Shown here: positions 49,921 to 59,340 of the stretch, in pieces
Layout: every line of letters begins with the position of its first letter
How positions within the stretch are numbered: position 1 is the stretch's first letter
Assembly (NCBI GenBank): GCA_002336485.1
Contig: DDCZ01000060.1
Coordinates: 1 to 64,000 of the forward strand
From: Flavobacteriales bacterium UBA1993
GTDB taxonomy: Bacteria > Bacteroidota > Bacteroidia > Flavobacteriales_G > Salibacteraceae
Direction: 5' to 3'
Length of the DNA stretch: 64,000 nt
Program-made: the position numbers and the translations under genes
Notes under the pieces: generated by a model
Seen by the model: the letters and a program-made list of their open reading frames with translations, nothing else
Databases searched by the model: none
Told to the model about the DNA's origin: nothing

Positions 49921-50919
49921 ATGGAAACAGCGTTGGATATACGAGAATTGAACGAGAAGATTGAAAAGGAAAGTGCATTCATCGATTTGATTGTACGAGA
50001 GATGGACAAGGTGATCATTGGCCAGCGATACATGGTGGATCGAATGCTCATTGCGCTCTTATCAAACGGCCATTTACTATTAGAAGGTGTACCAGGCCTT
50101 GCGAAAACATTAGCTATTAAATCGTTATCCGCAACCGTTGATGGGGCGTTTAGTCGGATTCAATTCACACCAGACCTGCTGCCTGCTGACCTTGTTGGAA
50201 CTCAAATCTATCAAGTGAAGAAGGACGAGTTCACCATTCGAAAGGGCCCCGTATTCGCAAATTTCGTTTTGGCAGATGAGATTAATCGCGCCCCTGCGAA
50301 AGTTCAAAGCGCCCTGCTTGAAGCTATGCAGGAAAAACAAGTAACGATAGGCGACACAACCTTTGATCTCCCAACTCCATTCCTCGTACTAGCGACTCAA
50401 AATCCAGTTGAGCAGGAAGGAACCTATCCGCTTCCAGAAGCGCAGGTAGATAGATTTATGCTCAAGGTTGTTCTTGACTATCCAAAAAAAGAAGAAGAGA
50501 AACTCATTATTCGACAGAATATATCACCAACAACATACCCAACTACTTCCAAAATATTAAAACCGGAGGACATCACGCGAGCTCGCAATGTTGTTCGCGA
50601 GGTTTACATGGATGAGAAAATTGAGCAGTACATTATTGACATTGTGTTCGCGACACGAAACCCAGAGGAATACGGTCTCGCGAAATTTAAGGACCTTATC
50701 TCTTTTGGAGGTTCGCCGAGAGCGAGTATCAACCTAGCGTTAGCCGCCAAGGCCTATGCATTTATAAAGCGACGAGGATACGTGATTCCAGAAGATGTTC
50801 GAGCTATTTGCAAGGATGTGCTTCGACACAGAATTGGCGTTACATACGAGGCGGAAGCTGAAAACATCACCTCGGAAAACATAATTGACGAAATTCTGAA
50901 CCACGTGGAAGTGCCTTAG
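49921..50919 (+). CDS. moxR: MoxR-family AAA+ ATPase of the Bat cluster
   Basis: A 332-residue AAA+ ATPase. ATG 49921 was chosen over the TTG at 49903. Walker A LEGVPGLAKTL, IQFTPDLLPADLVG, Walker B VLADEINRAPAKVQSALLEAMQE, sensor region ATQNPVEQEGTYPLPEAQVDRF and the lid are intact. It probably remodels the VWA proteins BatA and BatB, as in other MoxR-DUF58-VWA clusters. First gene of an eight-gene same-strand cluster; DUF58 follows after 45 nt. Paralogue of the stand-alone MoxR at 23.5 kb. Confidence 0.92.
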   Translation: METALDIRELNEKIEKESAFIDLIVREMDKVIIGQRYMVDRMLIALLSNGHLLLEGVPGLAKTLAIKSLSATVDGAFSRIQFTPDLLPADLVGTQIYQVKKDEFTIRKGPVFANFVLADEINRAPAKVQSALLEAMQEKQVTIGDTTFDLPTPFLVLATQNPVEQEGTYPLPEAQVDRFMLKVVLDYPKKEEEKLIIRQNISPTTYPTTSKILKPEDITRARNVVREVYMDEKIEQYIIDIVFATRNPEEYGLAKFKDLISFGGSPRASINLALAAKAYAFIKRRGYVIPEDVRAICKDVLRHRIGVTYEAEAENITSENIIDEILNHVEVP

Positions 50920-50964
50920 CAAAGTCTTTTCTGCCGAGTGATTAAGTGAACGTGATTAAGTGAA

Positions 50965-51840
50965 ATGGAAACCTCAGAACTCCTAAAAAAAGTAAGAAAG
51001 ATCGAAATCAAAACCCGCGGACTGAGCAATCAGATCTTTTCGGGTGAGTATCATTCTGCCTTTAAAGGTCGTGGAATGACGTTTAGTGAGGTGCGTGAAT
51101 ACATGCCAGGCGATCCAATTCGATCTATTGATTGGAACGTCACCGCACGCTTTAACGCGCCTTTTGTAAAGGTGTTTGAGGAAGAACGGGAAATTACGTT
51201 GATGTTGCTTATCGATGTTAGTGGTTCGGCAAGCTTTGGATCCAAATCCCAAACAAAACGTGACCTACTGACGGAAGTAGCAGCGGTTTTAGCTTTCTCT
51301 GCTTCACAGAATAATGACAAAATTGGACTTATCCTATTCTCAGAATCTGTCGAGAAATACATTCCACCAAAAAAAGGAAAGTCACATGTATTGCGCATCA
51401 TTCGCGAGCTAATAGACTTTCAACCCGTCGGGCAAGGAACCAATATTAACGAGGCATTGCGTTTCTTCAACAATGTCACAAAAAAGCGCAGCATCGCCTT
51501 TTTGATCTCTGACATGCTCGATACGGGTTTCGAGAAGCCACTTCAAATAGCCAATCGCAAACATGACCTGGTGGCATTGGTTGCGCGCGATCGATCAGAA
51601 GACCAAATCCCAGACATGGGCTTAATGCCGATTCGAGACCTTGAAACAAATTCGGTGCAATGGATAGATAGTTCCAATAAAAAGGTGCGGTCTGAGTATA
51701 CAAAGTCCTTGGAAATATCAAGATTAAAGACCAAAGGATTGCTCCGAAAAACCGGGGTTGACTTCACCGAGATTTACACTGGTCAATCCTATGTGAAACC
51801 ACTCATGCAATTATTCAAACAACGGGAATCAAGAAGATGA
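50965..51840 (+). CDS. DUF58 domain protein
   Basis: A 291-residue cytosolic protein with a DUF58/VWA-like fold. The family signature YMPGDPIRSIDWNVTARFNA is followed by FVKVFEEEREITLMLLIDVSGSASFGS, a MIDAS-type DxSxS motif. DUF58 proteins are standard partners of MoxR and Bat proteins. It lies 45 nt after moxR and overlaps the next gene by 4 nt (ATGA). Its exact role is not known; interaction with MoxR has been proposed. Confidence 0.92.
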   Translation: METSELLKKVRKIEIKTRGLSNQIFSGEYHSAFKGRGMTFSEVREYMPGDPIRSIDWNVTARFNAPFVKVFEEEREITLMLLIDVSGSASFGSKSQTKRDLLTEVAAVLAFSASQNNDKIGLILFSESVEKYIPPKKGKSHVLRIIRELIDFQPVGQGTNINEALRFFNNVTKKRSIAFLISDMLDTGFEKPLQIANRKHDLVALVARDRSEDQIPDMGLMPIRDLETNSVQWIDSSNKKVRSEYTKSLEISRLKTKGLLRKTGVDFTEIYTGQSYVKPLMQLFKQRESRR

Positions 51841-52778
51841 GGACACTTTTGACGATAGGATTTGCCTGGCTTTCGATTGTGAGTTTAGCACAAGGGTCAA
51901 CCTTTAAAGCTTCGACCGATAAAGAGTCCATTCTAATTGGTGAACAGATCCTTCTGCGATTGGAGATAAGAAGTGCAGCGGCAGATTCTATTTCATTTCC
52001 CGTTTTAGAAGACACCCTAAGTGCGGCGGTTGAGATAGTCCAGAAATCTCCCATCGACACCACTTTTGAGGGGCAGACCTTGGAACAACGCGTGTTGTCA
52101 CAGAAACTTATCCTTACGAGCTTTGATAGTGGCTACCATGCAATACCTCCTTTGGTGGCAACAGTAAATGGATTCCCGCTTGAGTCTAACCCATTTTTGG
52201 TGAGTGTTCAAACCGTGACGGTAGATACTGCAAAAGGAATTTACGATATACGCGGTGTGGCTCAAGTTCCATTTTCATTTAAAGAATGGTTAAAAGAAAA
52301 CTGGACGTGGTTGGCCGTGGCTTTCCTGCTGCTTATCGGAATAATAGGCTTGATTATATGGTTTAAACGGAGACCAGATCACATTCCAGTAGCAATAGAA
52401 AAGTCGAAGCGACCTGCACATGAATTGGCCCTGGAAAGACTTGTAGACCTTGAATCCAAGTCACTATGGCAAAATGATAAAATCAAAGAATTCTACTCAG
52501 AATTAACCGACATTCTAAGACAGTATATCGAGCAACGTTTCTTCATCCCTGCATTAGAGCAAACTACCGACGAGATAATAGATTCCATGCGGCGCAAACC
52601 TGACTTCGGACAGGAAACAATTGACAAGACGCGAAACGTCCTATTCCTTGCCGACTTAGTGAAATTTGCCAAGGAAAAACCAGTCGGTAGTGAAAACGAA
52701 ATGAACTTGGTAGCGGTAAAGATTTTTATTGAAGAAACCAAAATTTCGCCTGAGACAAAAAATTCCAATAATGACTAA
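51837..52778 (+). CDS. DUF4381-like single-TM protein of the Bat cluster
   Basis: A 313-residue protein with a signal peptide (MRTLLTIGFAWLSIVSLAQ), a periplasmic beta-rich region of about 130 residues (FKASTDKESILIGEQILLRLEI, the opening of BatD-like domains), one transmembrane helix (WTWLAVAFLLLIGIIGLIIWF) and a cytosolic helical tail with LTDILRQYIEQRFFIPALEQTTDEII, the DUF4381 signature. It links DUF58 to the VWA proteins. It overlaps DUF58 (4 nt) and batA (8 nt). It is usually unnamed in Bacteroidota bat clusters. Confidence 0.8.
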   Translation: MRTLLTIGFAWLSIVSLAQGSTFKASTDKESILIGEQILLRLEIRSAAADSISFPVLEDTLSAAVEIVQKSPIDTTFEGQTLEQRVLSQKLILTSFDSGYHAIPPLVATVNGFPLESNPFLVSVQTVTVDTAKGIYDIRGVAQVPFSFKEWLKENWTWLAVAFLLLIGIIGLIIWFKRRPDHIPVAIEKSKRPAHELALERLVDLESKSLWQNDKIKEFYSELTDILRQYIEQRFFIPALEQTTDEIIDSMRRKPDFGQETIDKTRNVLFLADLVKFAKEKPVGSENEMNLVAVKIFIEETKISPETKNSNND

Positions 52779-53772
52779 TTGGGTATTCGCAAATAGTGAA
52801 GTGCTTTGGGGATTACTGATCGTGCCAGCCCTAGTCGCATGGTATGTGTTTCGCTATTGGAAGGAACATGCCATAATTGGATACTCGACAACAGGATTTC
52901 TGCCAAAATTCGGAGGCTACAAAGCCAAACTGATTCACGTGCCGTTTGCGTTGCGGATACTTGCGATTGCAGGAATCATCATTGCGCTTGCGCGCCCTCA
53001 AAGCAGTTCGAGTTGGCAAAACGTTACTACGGAAGGAATCGATATTATTTTGGCCATCGACATATCGAGCAGCATGCTTGCACAGGATTTTAAACCTAAT
53101 CGACTAGAGGCGGCAAAAGAGGTTGCAATCGAGTTTATTAAATCACGTCCTACGGATCGTATTGGCCTTGTGATTTATAGTGGAGAAAGCTTCACGCAAT
53201 GCCCCTTAACTACCGATCACGACAAGCTTATCAACCTATTTCAAAACATTAAGAATGGGATGATAACAGATGGAACCGCAATTGGAATGGGGCTAGCGAA
53301 TTCGGTGAACCGCTTGAAAGAAAGTGACGCGAAGAGCAAAATCGTAATTCTGCTTACCGATGGAGAAAACACAGCCGGATCGATCCCGCCAATAACCGCT
53401 GCCGAGATCGCCGCGACCTTTGGAGTTAAGGTGTACACCGTAGGTGTCGGAACCAAAGGACAGGCGCCAATTGTGGTACCCGACATGTTTGGACGAAAAA
53501 CCGTTCAAATGATGGATGTTAATATTGATGAGGAATCGCTTCAAGAAATTGCTGAATTGACCAATGGCACCTATTTCAGAGCTACGGATAATGACAAGCT
53601 CAAGAACATCTACTCCGAAATAGATTTAATGGAAAAGACCATAGTAGAGGAGACGCAGTATGAAAAAAAATACGAGCAATTTTTACCAATCGCACTAATC
53701 GCAATGGGGCTTCTATTTCTGGAGTTTTTGATTCGAAAGGTTTATTTAAAAAGTGCATTTACAGATGTTTAG
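52771..53772 (+). CDS. batA: BatA, VWA-domain membrane protein
   Basis: A 333-residue protein. ATG 52771 overlaps the preceding stop by 8 nt. Two N-terminal helices (EVLWGLLIVPALVAWYVF and FALRILAIAGIIIALA), a VWA domain with MIDAS DISSS from D97, SGESFTQCPLTT, LLTDGENTAG and VGTKGQAPI, then a C-terminal helix (FLPIALIAMGLLFLEFLI). BatA was named for aerotolerance in Bacteroides fragilis; the VWA probably binds BatB and BatC in the periplasm or at the membrane. It overlaps batB by 8 nt. Confidence 0.95.
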   Translation: MTNWVFANSEVLWGLLIVPALVAWYVFRYWKEHAIIGYSTTGFLPKFGGYKAKLIHVPFALRILAIAGIIIALARPQSSSSWQNVTTEGIDIILAIDISSSMLAQDFKPNRLEAAKEVAIEFIKSRPTDRIGLVIYSGESFTQCPLTTDHDKLINLFQNIKNGMITDGTAIGMGLANSVNRLKESDAKSKIVILLTDGENTAGSIPPITAAEIAATFGVKVYTVGVGTKGQAPIVVPDMFGRKTVQMMDVNIDEESLQEIAELTNGTYFRATDNDKLKNIYSEIDLMEKTIVEETQYEKKYEQFLPIALIAMGLLFLEFLIRKVYLKSAFTDV

Positions 53773-54790
53773 ACTGGAGCATCCATATCTTCTTTACCTA
53801 CTCGCAATTATTCCAATTGTTTTTATAGCCCAGTGGTTGCTAACCATCTGGCGCAACAAGCGCCTCAACCAGCATTTCAGCAAGGCCAATATCAAATCAT
53901 TGGCTCCTGCCCGAAGCACAACTAAAACATGGTTAAAACTTATCGTTTATTCCATTGCATTCATATTCTTAATTATTGGGGTAAGCAATCCTCAATCGGG
54001 TTCCAAAATGGAAGAAGTGAAGCGAAAAGGCGTTGATGTGATGATCGCACTGGATATATCGAATAGCATGCTCGCCGAAGACCTATACCCAAATAGGCTA
54101 GATCGCGCAAAACGAAGCATTCAGGAACTATTCACAAAATTCAAATCAGATCGAGTCGGTATCGTGGTCTTTGCTGGGGAGTCCTTTGTACAGCTCCCTA
54201 TTACCACTGACTACTCAGCAGCGAAGCTATTTCTGAACAGCATTGAAACCGACTTAATTTCAACGCAAGGAACTGATATTGGAAATGCGATAAGTCTCTG
54301 CCTGAAGTCGTTTGATGAAGATAGCCCGGCCGCAAAATCAATTATTCTGATCAGTGATGGAGAAAACCATCAAGAAGAGGCAATGGCCGCGGTGGAATCA
54401 GCTTCGGAAAAGGGCGTTGTAATCCATACCATCGGCATGGGCTCCATTGATGGCGCCCCGATCCCTGTTTATAGCCGTGGAAATCGCATCGGTTTTAGAC
54501 AAAACAAGGAAGGTAATACAGTGGTCACCAAACTGAACGAGTCTATGCTTCGAGAATTGGCAGAAACAACAGGAGGGACATTTATTCGGGCCTCCAATGC
54601 AAATAGTGGCATCGACTTCGTATTCAGTGAATTAGAAAAGATGGAAAAAGTTGATTTCGGATCTAAAATCTACACTGATTTTGAAGATCGCTTCCAATAC
54701 TTTTTAGCTGTTGCGTTAATACTTCTAATAATCGAGTTAATTATTCCCAACACTAGATCTATTTGGTGGGAAAAACTATTTGCTTCGTAA
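53765..54790 (+). CDS. batB: BatB, VWA-domain membrane protein
   Basis: A 341-residue paralogue of BatA starting at ATG 53765. It has the same plan: N-terminal helices (YLLYLLAIIPIVFIAQWLL and LIVYSIAFIFLIIGV), a VWA domain with MIDAS DISNS from D97, VFAGESFVQLPITT, LISDGENHQEE and GSIDGAPIPVY, and a C-terminal helix (YFLAVALILLIIELII). It forms a VWA pair with BatA in the bat cluster. Starts within the end of batA and ends 3 nt before batC. Confidence 0.95.
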   Translation: MFRLEHPYLLYLLAIIPIVFIAQWLLTIWRNKRLNQHFSKANIKSLAPARSTTKTWLKLIVYSIAFIFLIIGVSNPQSGSKMEEVKRKGVDVMIALDISNSMLAEDLYPNRLDRAKRSIQELFTKFKSDRVGIVVFAGESFVQLPITTDYSAAKLFLNSIETDLISTQGTDIGNAISLCLKSFDEDSPAAKSIILISDGENHQEEAMAAVESASEKGVVIHTIGMGSIDGAPIPVYSRGNRIGFRQNKEGNTVVTKLNESMLRELAETTGGTFIRASNANSGIDFVFSELEKMEKVDFGSKIYTDFEDRFQYFLAVALILLIIELIIPNTRSIWWEKLFAS

Positions 54791-54793
54791 CAT

Positions 54794-55576
54794 ATGACGC
54801 GTTGTCTCCATATCAGTCTTTTCAGCATTGTTCTCGTGATGATATTCTCGGCTGGCCATTGCCAAGATCAGCTTGACTTATATCGAGGTAATACTGCATA
54901 TAATAAAGGCGAGTTTGAAACAGCTCAAGAGCATTACAACAAAGCCATCGATAAGAACCCAAATTCTTATAAAGGCACATATAACTTAGGCAACGCAACA
55001 TATAAAGCCGAGAACTTTGAAGATGCTGTTTCGCATTACCAACAAGCCATTTCATCCGCCGCAGATAACGTAACAAAGGCGGAGGCTATGCACAATCTTG
55101 GCAATACATACTTACAATCTAGCAAGCTAGAGGAGGCGATCAAAACTTACAAGGACGCTCTTCGAAATAATCCATCGGCCGATGACACGCGTTACAATTT
55201 GGCATATGCCCAAAAATTGATGAAGCAACAGCAAAAAGAAGAGCAACAAGAAGAGGAAAACAAGGACAAGGACGATAAAGAGCAGGACGAAGAAAAAGAA
55301 GACGAAAAGAAAGAGGGAGAAAAAGAAGACGACGAAAAAGAAGGCGATAAAGAAGAAGAAAAGGACGAGAAGGGTGAGGATGAAAAGGAGACGGATTCTG
55401 GGGAAGGCGACGAAGAAAAGGACGAACAAGAAAAGCAGCAACCGAAGCCCATTAGTTTAACTCCGAGAGAAGCAGAACAAATGTTAGAAGCAGCTAAAAA
55501 TGAGGATCAAAAAATTCAGTTGCAATTGAAGCAGAAGCAGCCATCTAACGCTAAAAAAATCGAGAAGGACTGGTGA
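54794..55576 (+). CDS. batC: BatC, TPR protein with highly charged tail
   Basis: A 260-residue protein with a signal peptide (ISLFSIVLVMIFSAGHCQ), three or four TPRs (LYRGNTAYNKGEFETAQEHYN, YNLGNATYKAENFEDAVSHYQ, HNLGNTYLQSSKLEEAIKTYK) and then about 80 residues almost exclusively of Lys, Glu, Asp and Gln (KEDEKKEGEKEDDEKEGDK) ending in a short helical segment (LTPREAEQMLEAAKN). This layout is typical of BatC-like proteins. The charged stretch gives long shadow frames on the other strand, which I ignore. It overlaps batD by 4 nt. Confidence 0.9.
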   Translation: MTRCLHISLFSIVLVMIFSAGHCQDQLDLYRGNTAYNKGEFETAQEHYNKAIDKNPNSYKGTYNLGNATYKAENFEDAVSHYQQAISSAADNVTKAEAMHNLGNTYLQSSKLEEAIKTYKDALRNNPSADDTRYNLAYAQKLMKQQQKEEQQEEENKDKDDKEQDEEKEDEKKEGEKEDDEKEGDKEEEKDEKGEDEKETDSGEGDEEKDEQEKQQPKPISLTPREAEQMLEAAKNEDQKIQLQLKQKQPSNAKKIEKDW

Positions 55577-57360
55577 GACTATTACTGACCATATTGTTTG
55601 TCTCGCTCATCTATGTCGGATGGTCCCAAACCTTCACGGCAAAATGCAGCCATGAAACAGTCGGAGTTGGCGAACGTGTAAAGATTGTCTATACCATAAA
55701 AGGGGGTGATGGGAAAAAATTTGTTCAACCAACCTTTACTGGATTCCGACTTTTGGGTGGTCCAAACACCAGTTCGAATATGCAATGGGTAAATGGTGTT
55801 CATTCAAGCAGCAAATCATTCTCATTTATACTACTCGCGGAAGAGATAGGCACACATACAATAGCGCCAGCGAAGATCAAGACCAAGGATAAGGTGATTG
55901 ACTCAGACCCAATCGTAATCACCGTAAATAAATCAAAGCAAACCAAGCAGAATACCTCTCAAGGAAACACTAAGAAAACCAAACAGGACGGCTCGGTTGA
56001 TCTGAGTTCTGACCTTTTCATGAAGCTTTTTGTCGACAAACGAAAAACGTACGTTGGGCAGCAAATTACTGCTACATACAAATTATACCTACACTCTCAG
56101 GTTGTGAACTATTCGCATAACCGCCCAGTATTTAATGGTTTTTATGCCCAAGAAATTAAAATTGACCCGAATGCGGAGATCAAAACTGAGGTAATAAACG
56201 GGAAGCAATTTCGAGTAGCCACTATGAAAAAAGTAGTACTCACACCCCAAAAATCTGGAGTGATCGAGATACCGCCGTTGGAAATGGAATTGATCGTTCG
56301 AATGGAAGGAAAACGACGTCGATCAGGTTGGGGTACATTTCCAACATATAAAGACGTGAAGGTTGACGTGGCTAGCAATGTTGAAAAAATTGATGTCTCT
56401 CCCCTTCCGCTAGATAACCAACCAAACGATTTTGCTGGAGCAGTTGGGAGTTTCTCTATAAAGGCAAACACTGACTTGGAAAAAGTAAACGTGAACGAGG
56501 CGATAAACCTCCTCTTTCGCCTAGAGGGTAAAGGAAATATTGAATTAATTTCTGAGCCGCTTCTTGATTTCCCACAAGATTTTGAGCATTATGATCCAAA
56601 AGTGAAACAAAACGTTTCCATTACCGCATCTGGAACTAAAGGCTATAAAACATTTGAATATGTGCTTATTCCTCGATATGCCGGCGACTTTGAAATTCCG
56701 GCCTTTACGATGAGTTACTTCGATCCAATCTCGGCGACATATAAACGTTTAAAAACTGAGCCAATTCAAATTAGTGTATCGAAAAACGGCGCCGATGAAC
56801 AGCGAGGGGAAATGGCTTATGTGGCTCCTAAAAAAGAGGATGTCCAAATCATAGGTAAGGATATTCGATATATCAAATCAACTTCGGGAGCATTTAAAAC
56901 GAAGAACGAACCATTTTTTGATAGTGCTGGATTCTACGCCCTCGGAGCCTTGCCGCTTGCTTCATTAGGATTATTCATGTTTATGGCCAAAGGCATTAGG
57001 CGTCGCAATTTAGATGTTGCTTCTACAAAAAGTCGTCGGGCTCGAGCGATGGCGAAGAAACATCTCAAAGTCGCTAAAGGATCTATCAATGGTTCGGATC
57101 AAGCATTTTACGAAGAGATCTACAAGGCCCTATTCGGATATTTATCTGATAAGCTCAACATCCCGGTCTCGGAGCTAAGCAAGGATTCCATTCTTTCGCA
57201 TCTCAATTCGAAAGGAGCATCCGAAACATTGTCCACAGATCTGATCAAAGTTTTGGACGAATGTGAAATGGCGCGGTTTGCCCCCATGGCAGCGCGAGGT
57301 AAATCAGAGATGCTCTCCAGTTCTGAATCAATCATTGAACGTATTGAAGATGAAATTTAA
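55573..57360 (+). CDS. batD: BatD, oxygen-tolerance protein
   Basis: A 595-residue BatD family protein starting with GTG at 55573, which overlaps the batC stop (GTGA). A signal peptide (LLLTILFVSLIYVGWSQ) is followed by Ig-like beta domains: FTAKCSHETVGVGERVKIVYTI, the family start, then FVDKRKTYVGQQITATYKLYL and VPQSGVIEIPP-type repeats. A transmembrane helix (FYALGALPLASLGLFMFM) lies near residue 465, and a cytosolic helical tail with a long DLIKVLDECEMARFAP element follows. It overlaps batE by 11 nt. Confidence 0.93.
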   Translation: MRLLLTILFVSLIYVGWSQTFTAKCSHETVGVGERVKIVYTIKGGDGKKFVQPTFTGFRLLGGPNTSSNMQWVNGVHSSSKSFSFILLAEEIGTHTIAPAKIKTKDKVIDSDPIVITVNKSKQTKQNTSQGNTKKTKQDGSVDLSSDLFMKLFVDKRKTYVGQQITATYKLYLHSQVVNYSHNRPVFNGFYAQEIKIDPNAEIKTEVINGKQFRVATMKKVVLTPQKSGVIEIPPLEMELIVRMEGKRRRSGWGTFPTYKDVKVDVASNVEKIDVSPLPLDNQPNDFAGAVGSFSIKANTDLEKVNVNEAINLLFRLEGKGNIELISEPLLDFPQDFEHYDPKVKQNVSITASGTKGYKTFEYVLIPRYAGDFEIPAFTMSYFDPISATYKRLKTEPIQISVSKNGADEQRGEMAYVAPKKEDVQIIGKDIRYIKSTSGAFKTKNEPFFDSAGFYALGALPLASLGLFMFMAKGIRRRNLDVASTKSRRARAMAKKHLKVAKGSINGSDQAFYEEIYKALFGYLSDKLNIPVSELSKDSILSHLNSKGASETLSTDLIKVLDECEMARFAPMAARGKSEMLSSSESIIERIEDEI

Positions 57361-58105
57361 GATTGTCTTCATAGCGCTCTACTTACTTGGGTTTAACGCC
57401 CTATCGCAGGATCAATATGATCGAATCTTTGAAACAGCCAACGGGCATTATAAAGCGGGGGAGTATGACTCAGCCAAATTGGCTTATGCGGAAATTCTAA
57501 ATAACGGCGTTGAGTCCTTTGAACTTTTTTATAATCTAGGCAACACATATTTCAAAAATGGCAATGTCCCTGCTGCCATTCTATACTACGAACGTGCTTT
57601 AAAATTGAAGCCCACAGACAAGGACGTGAAACATAATTTGATGGTCGTTAACGGTTTTATTACAGATAAAATTGAGCCGATTGAAGAAGTAATCCTCACT
57701 CGTTGGTGGAGGTCAAGTGCCCTTAGTCTTGGACAAGATGGTTGGGCATGGTTGTTTTTACTTCTTGTTACGATTACCTGCGGAGGCATTGCAGGTTACT
57801 TTTTGGCTAGAAGTCGCGATTGGAAACAACTTGGTTTTTTTACAGCCATAATCTCCGTTGTATTTTCAACGATCTCGCTTTCATTGGGGTTCGAGTCAAA
57901 ACGAATAAGTGAAACCGATTTTGGCGTTGTTTTCTCACCAAGTGTCAATGTCAAAAGTGCTCCTGAAATGAGCGCCACCGTTCAATTTGTAATGCACGAG
58001 GGATTAAAAGTTCAAATTATCGAGGAAGAAGATAATTGGTTACGAATAAGACTAACCGACGGTAATACCGGATGGGTTTCAGATCAGTCAATTGAGCTGA
58101 TATAA
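57350..58105 (+). CDS. batE: BatE, TPR and SH3-domain protein
   Basis: A 251-residue protein starting at ATG 57350 inside the end of batD; the longer frame to 57263 is nonconserved. Signal peptide (IVFIALYLLGFNALSQ), TPRs (AELFYNLGNTYFKNGNVPAAILYYERALKLKP-like unit, here ESFELFYNLGNTYFKNGN), two transmembrane helices (WAWLFLLLVTITCGGIAGYFL and LGFFTAIISVVFSTISLSLG) and a C-terminal bacterial SH3 domain (GVVFSPSVNVKSAPEMSATVQFVMHEG ... NWLRIRLTDGNTGWV, shown in parts). Last gene of the bat cluster. Confidence 0.92.
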   Translation: MKFKIVFIALYLLGFNALSQDQYDRIFETANGHYKAGEYDSAKLAYAEILNNGVESFELFYNLGNTYFKNGNVPAAILYYERALKLKPTDKDVKHNLMVVNGFITDKIEPIEEVILTRWWRSSALSLGQDGWAWLFLLLVTITCGGIAGYFLARSRDWKQLGFFTAIISVVFSTISLSLGFESKRISETDFGVVFSPSVNVKSAPEMSATVQFVMHEGLKVQIIEEEDNWLRIRLTDGNTGWVSDQSIELI

Positions 58106-58168
58106 TCGCGCTGCTATTCCATTCGGAGTACGTTCCCGCCCAGAAAATCGACTTTCAAGATGTATATT

Positions 58169-58194
58169 CGCGCTCGGAACGAGCGTGTTCTTTT
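58169..58194 (+). terminator. Probable terminator of the bat cluster
   Basis: CGCGCTCG, loop GAA, CGAGCGTG followed by TTCTTTT: a GC-rich stem of 7-8 bp with a short T-rich tail, 64 nt after batE and 27 nt before ilvE. The T-run is weak, so some read-through to ilvE is possible. Confidence 0.55.
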
Positions 58195-58220
58195 ACGTTT
58201 CATGAAAATTATCTGTATTG

Positions 58221-59285
58221 ATGGTAGATACACAAGAAATCGAGGTCATTCGAGCGGCAAAATCTAAAATATCAGAAGTTGATTTTGACAACTTGCCGTT
58301 TGGGAAAGTATTCTCTGACCACATGCTCCTTGCGACATATGAAAATGGCAATTGGAGTCGAGGTTCAATACGACCTTATGGCGACATTAGCGTAAGTCCT
58401 GCAATGTCATCCATTCACTATGGACAATCAATTTTTGAAGGGCTAAAGGCCTTTAAATCTGAGTCGAATGACGTGCTCATTTTTCGACCCGAACAGAACT
58501 GGGAACGTATAAATAAATCTGCCGCTAGACTTTGCATGCCAAGTATTCCTAAGGAGCTATTCCTTGACGGTATGAAGCAATTGGTTGACCTGGATCGAAA
58601 TTGGGTGCCAACCGATAATGACTGTTCCCTATACATTCGGCCTTTCATGTTTGCTACGGATCCATTTTTAGGTGTAAAACCTTCGGATTCGTATACGTTC
58701 ATGATCATTACTTCCCCTGTTGGACCATATTACTCTAAACCGCTGCACTTAAAGGTGGAAACCGAGTACACTCGGGCCGCCTTGGGAGGCGTTGGATTCG
58801 CGAAAGCAGCTGGCAACTATGCTGCGGCTATGCTCCCGGCAAAAATTGCCCAAGATCAAGGTGTAGATCAATTGATATGGACCGACGCCAAAGAGCATCG
58901 ATTTATTGAAGAGGCTGGTACCATGAATATGATGATGGTGATTGGTGATACGCTATACACGGCTCCACTTACTTCTACAATTCTACCAGGTGTAACACGC
59001 GACAGTTTCTTAACTCTTGCTCGAGATGCTGGAATCAACATTAAGGAAGAAAGTGTCAGTACCGATATGCTGATCGAGTCCATAGAAAACAATAGTTTGA
59101 AAGAAGTGTTTGGAGTTGGCACGGCCGCTACAACGGCGCAAGTTCAGAAGCTCACATTCAAGGGCAAGACATATGACTTACCTGCCGTTGAATCACGAAC
59201 CATTTCCAATTCTATCGGAGGTCTATTGTTAGATATCAAAACTGGAAAAGCAACGGACAATAAAGGTTGGAACACCAAACTTTAG
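58221..59285 (+). CDS. ilvE: Branched-chain amino acid aminotransferase
   Basis: A 354-residue class IV PLP aminotransferase that interconverts Leu, Ile and Val with their 2-keto acids. The PLP lysine is K195 in VGFAKAAGNYAAAM. Other features are the SIHYGQSIFEGLKAF substrate loop, SLYIRPFMFATDPFLG, EEAGTMNMMMVI and VTRDSFLTLA. The length and the YIRP motif fit the larger BCAT subgroup (BCAT_beta). ATG 58221 is preferred to the TTG at 58218. A hairpin follows the stop. Confidence 0.95.
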   Translation: MVDTQEIEVIRAAKSKISEVDFDNLPFGKVFSDHMLLATYENGNWSRGSIRPYGDISVSPAMSSIHYGQSIFEGLKAFKSESNDVLIFRPEQNWERINKSAARLCMPSIPKELFLDGMKQLVDLDRNWVPTDNDCSLYIRPFMFATDPFLGVKPSDSYTFMIITSPVGPYYSKPLHLKVETEYTRAALGGVGFAKAAGNYAAAMLPAKIAQDQGVDQLIWTDAKEHRFIEEAGTMNMMMVIGDTLYTAPLTSTILPGVTRDSFLTLARDAGINIKEESVSTDMLIESIENNSLKEVFGVGTAATTAQVQKLTFKGKTYDLPAVESRTISNSIGGLLLDIKTGKATDNKGWNTKL

Positions 59286-59304
59286 TCATGTTCTGTCATA
59301 GAAC

Positions 59305-59328
59305 CGCATGAATCATTATTTTCATGCG
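59305..59328 (+). repeat. Inverted repeat just before the alpha/beta hydrolase start
   Basis: CGCATGAA, an 8-nt loop, TTCATGCG: a perfect 8-bp stem ending 12 nt before the presumed TTG start codon and 20 nt after ilvE. It overlaps the place where a ribosome would land and lacks a T-tract, so it may modulate translation or stabilise the ilvE 3' end. Confidence 0.5.
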
Positions 59329-59340
59329 ACCTGATCAAAG

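Noticed and set aside
55127..55441. Leu/Phe-rich minus-strand frames over batC
   Set aside because: They are the complement of the Lys/Glu/Asp-rich stretch of BatC and are produced by its codon composition.
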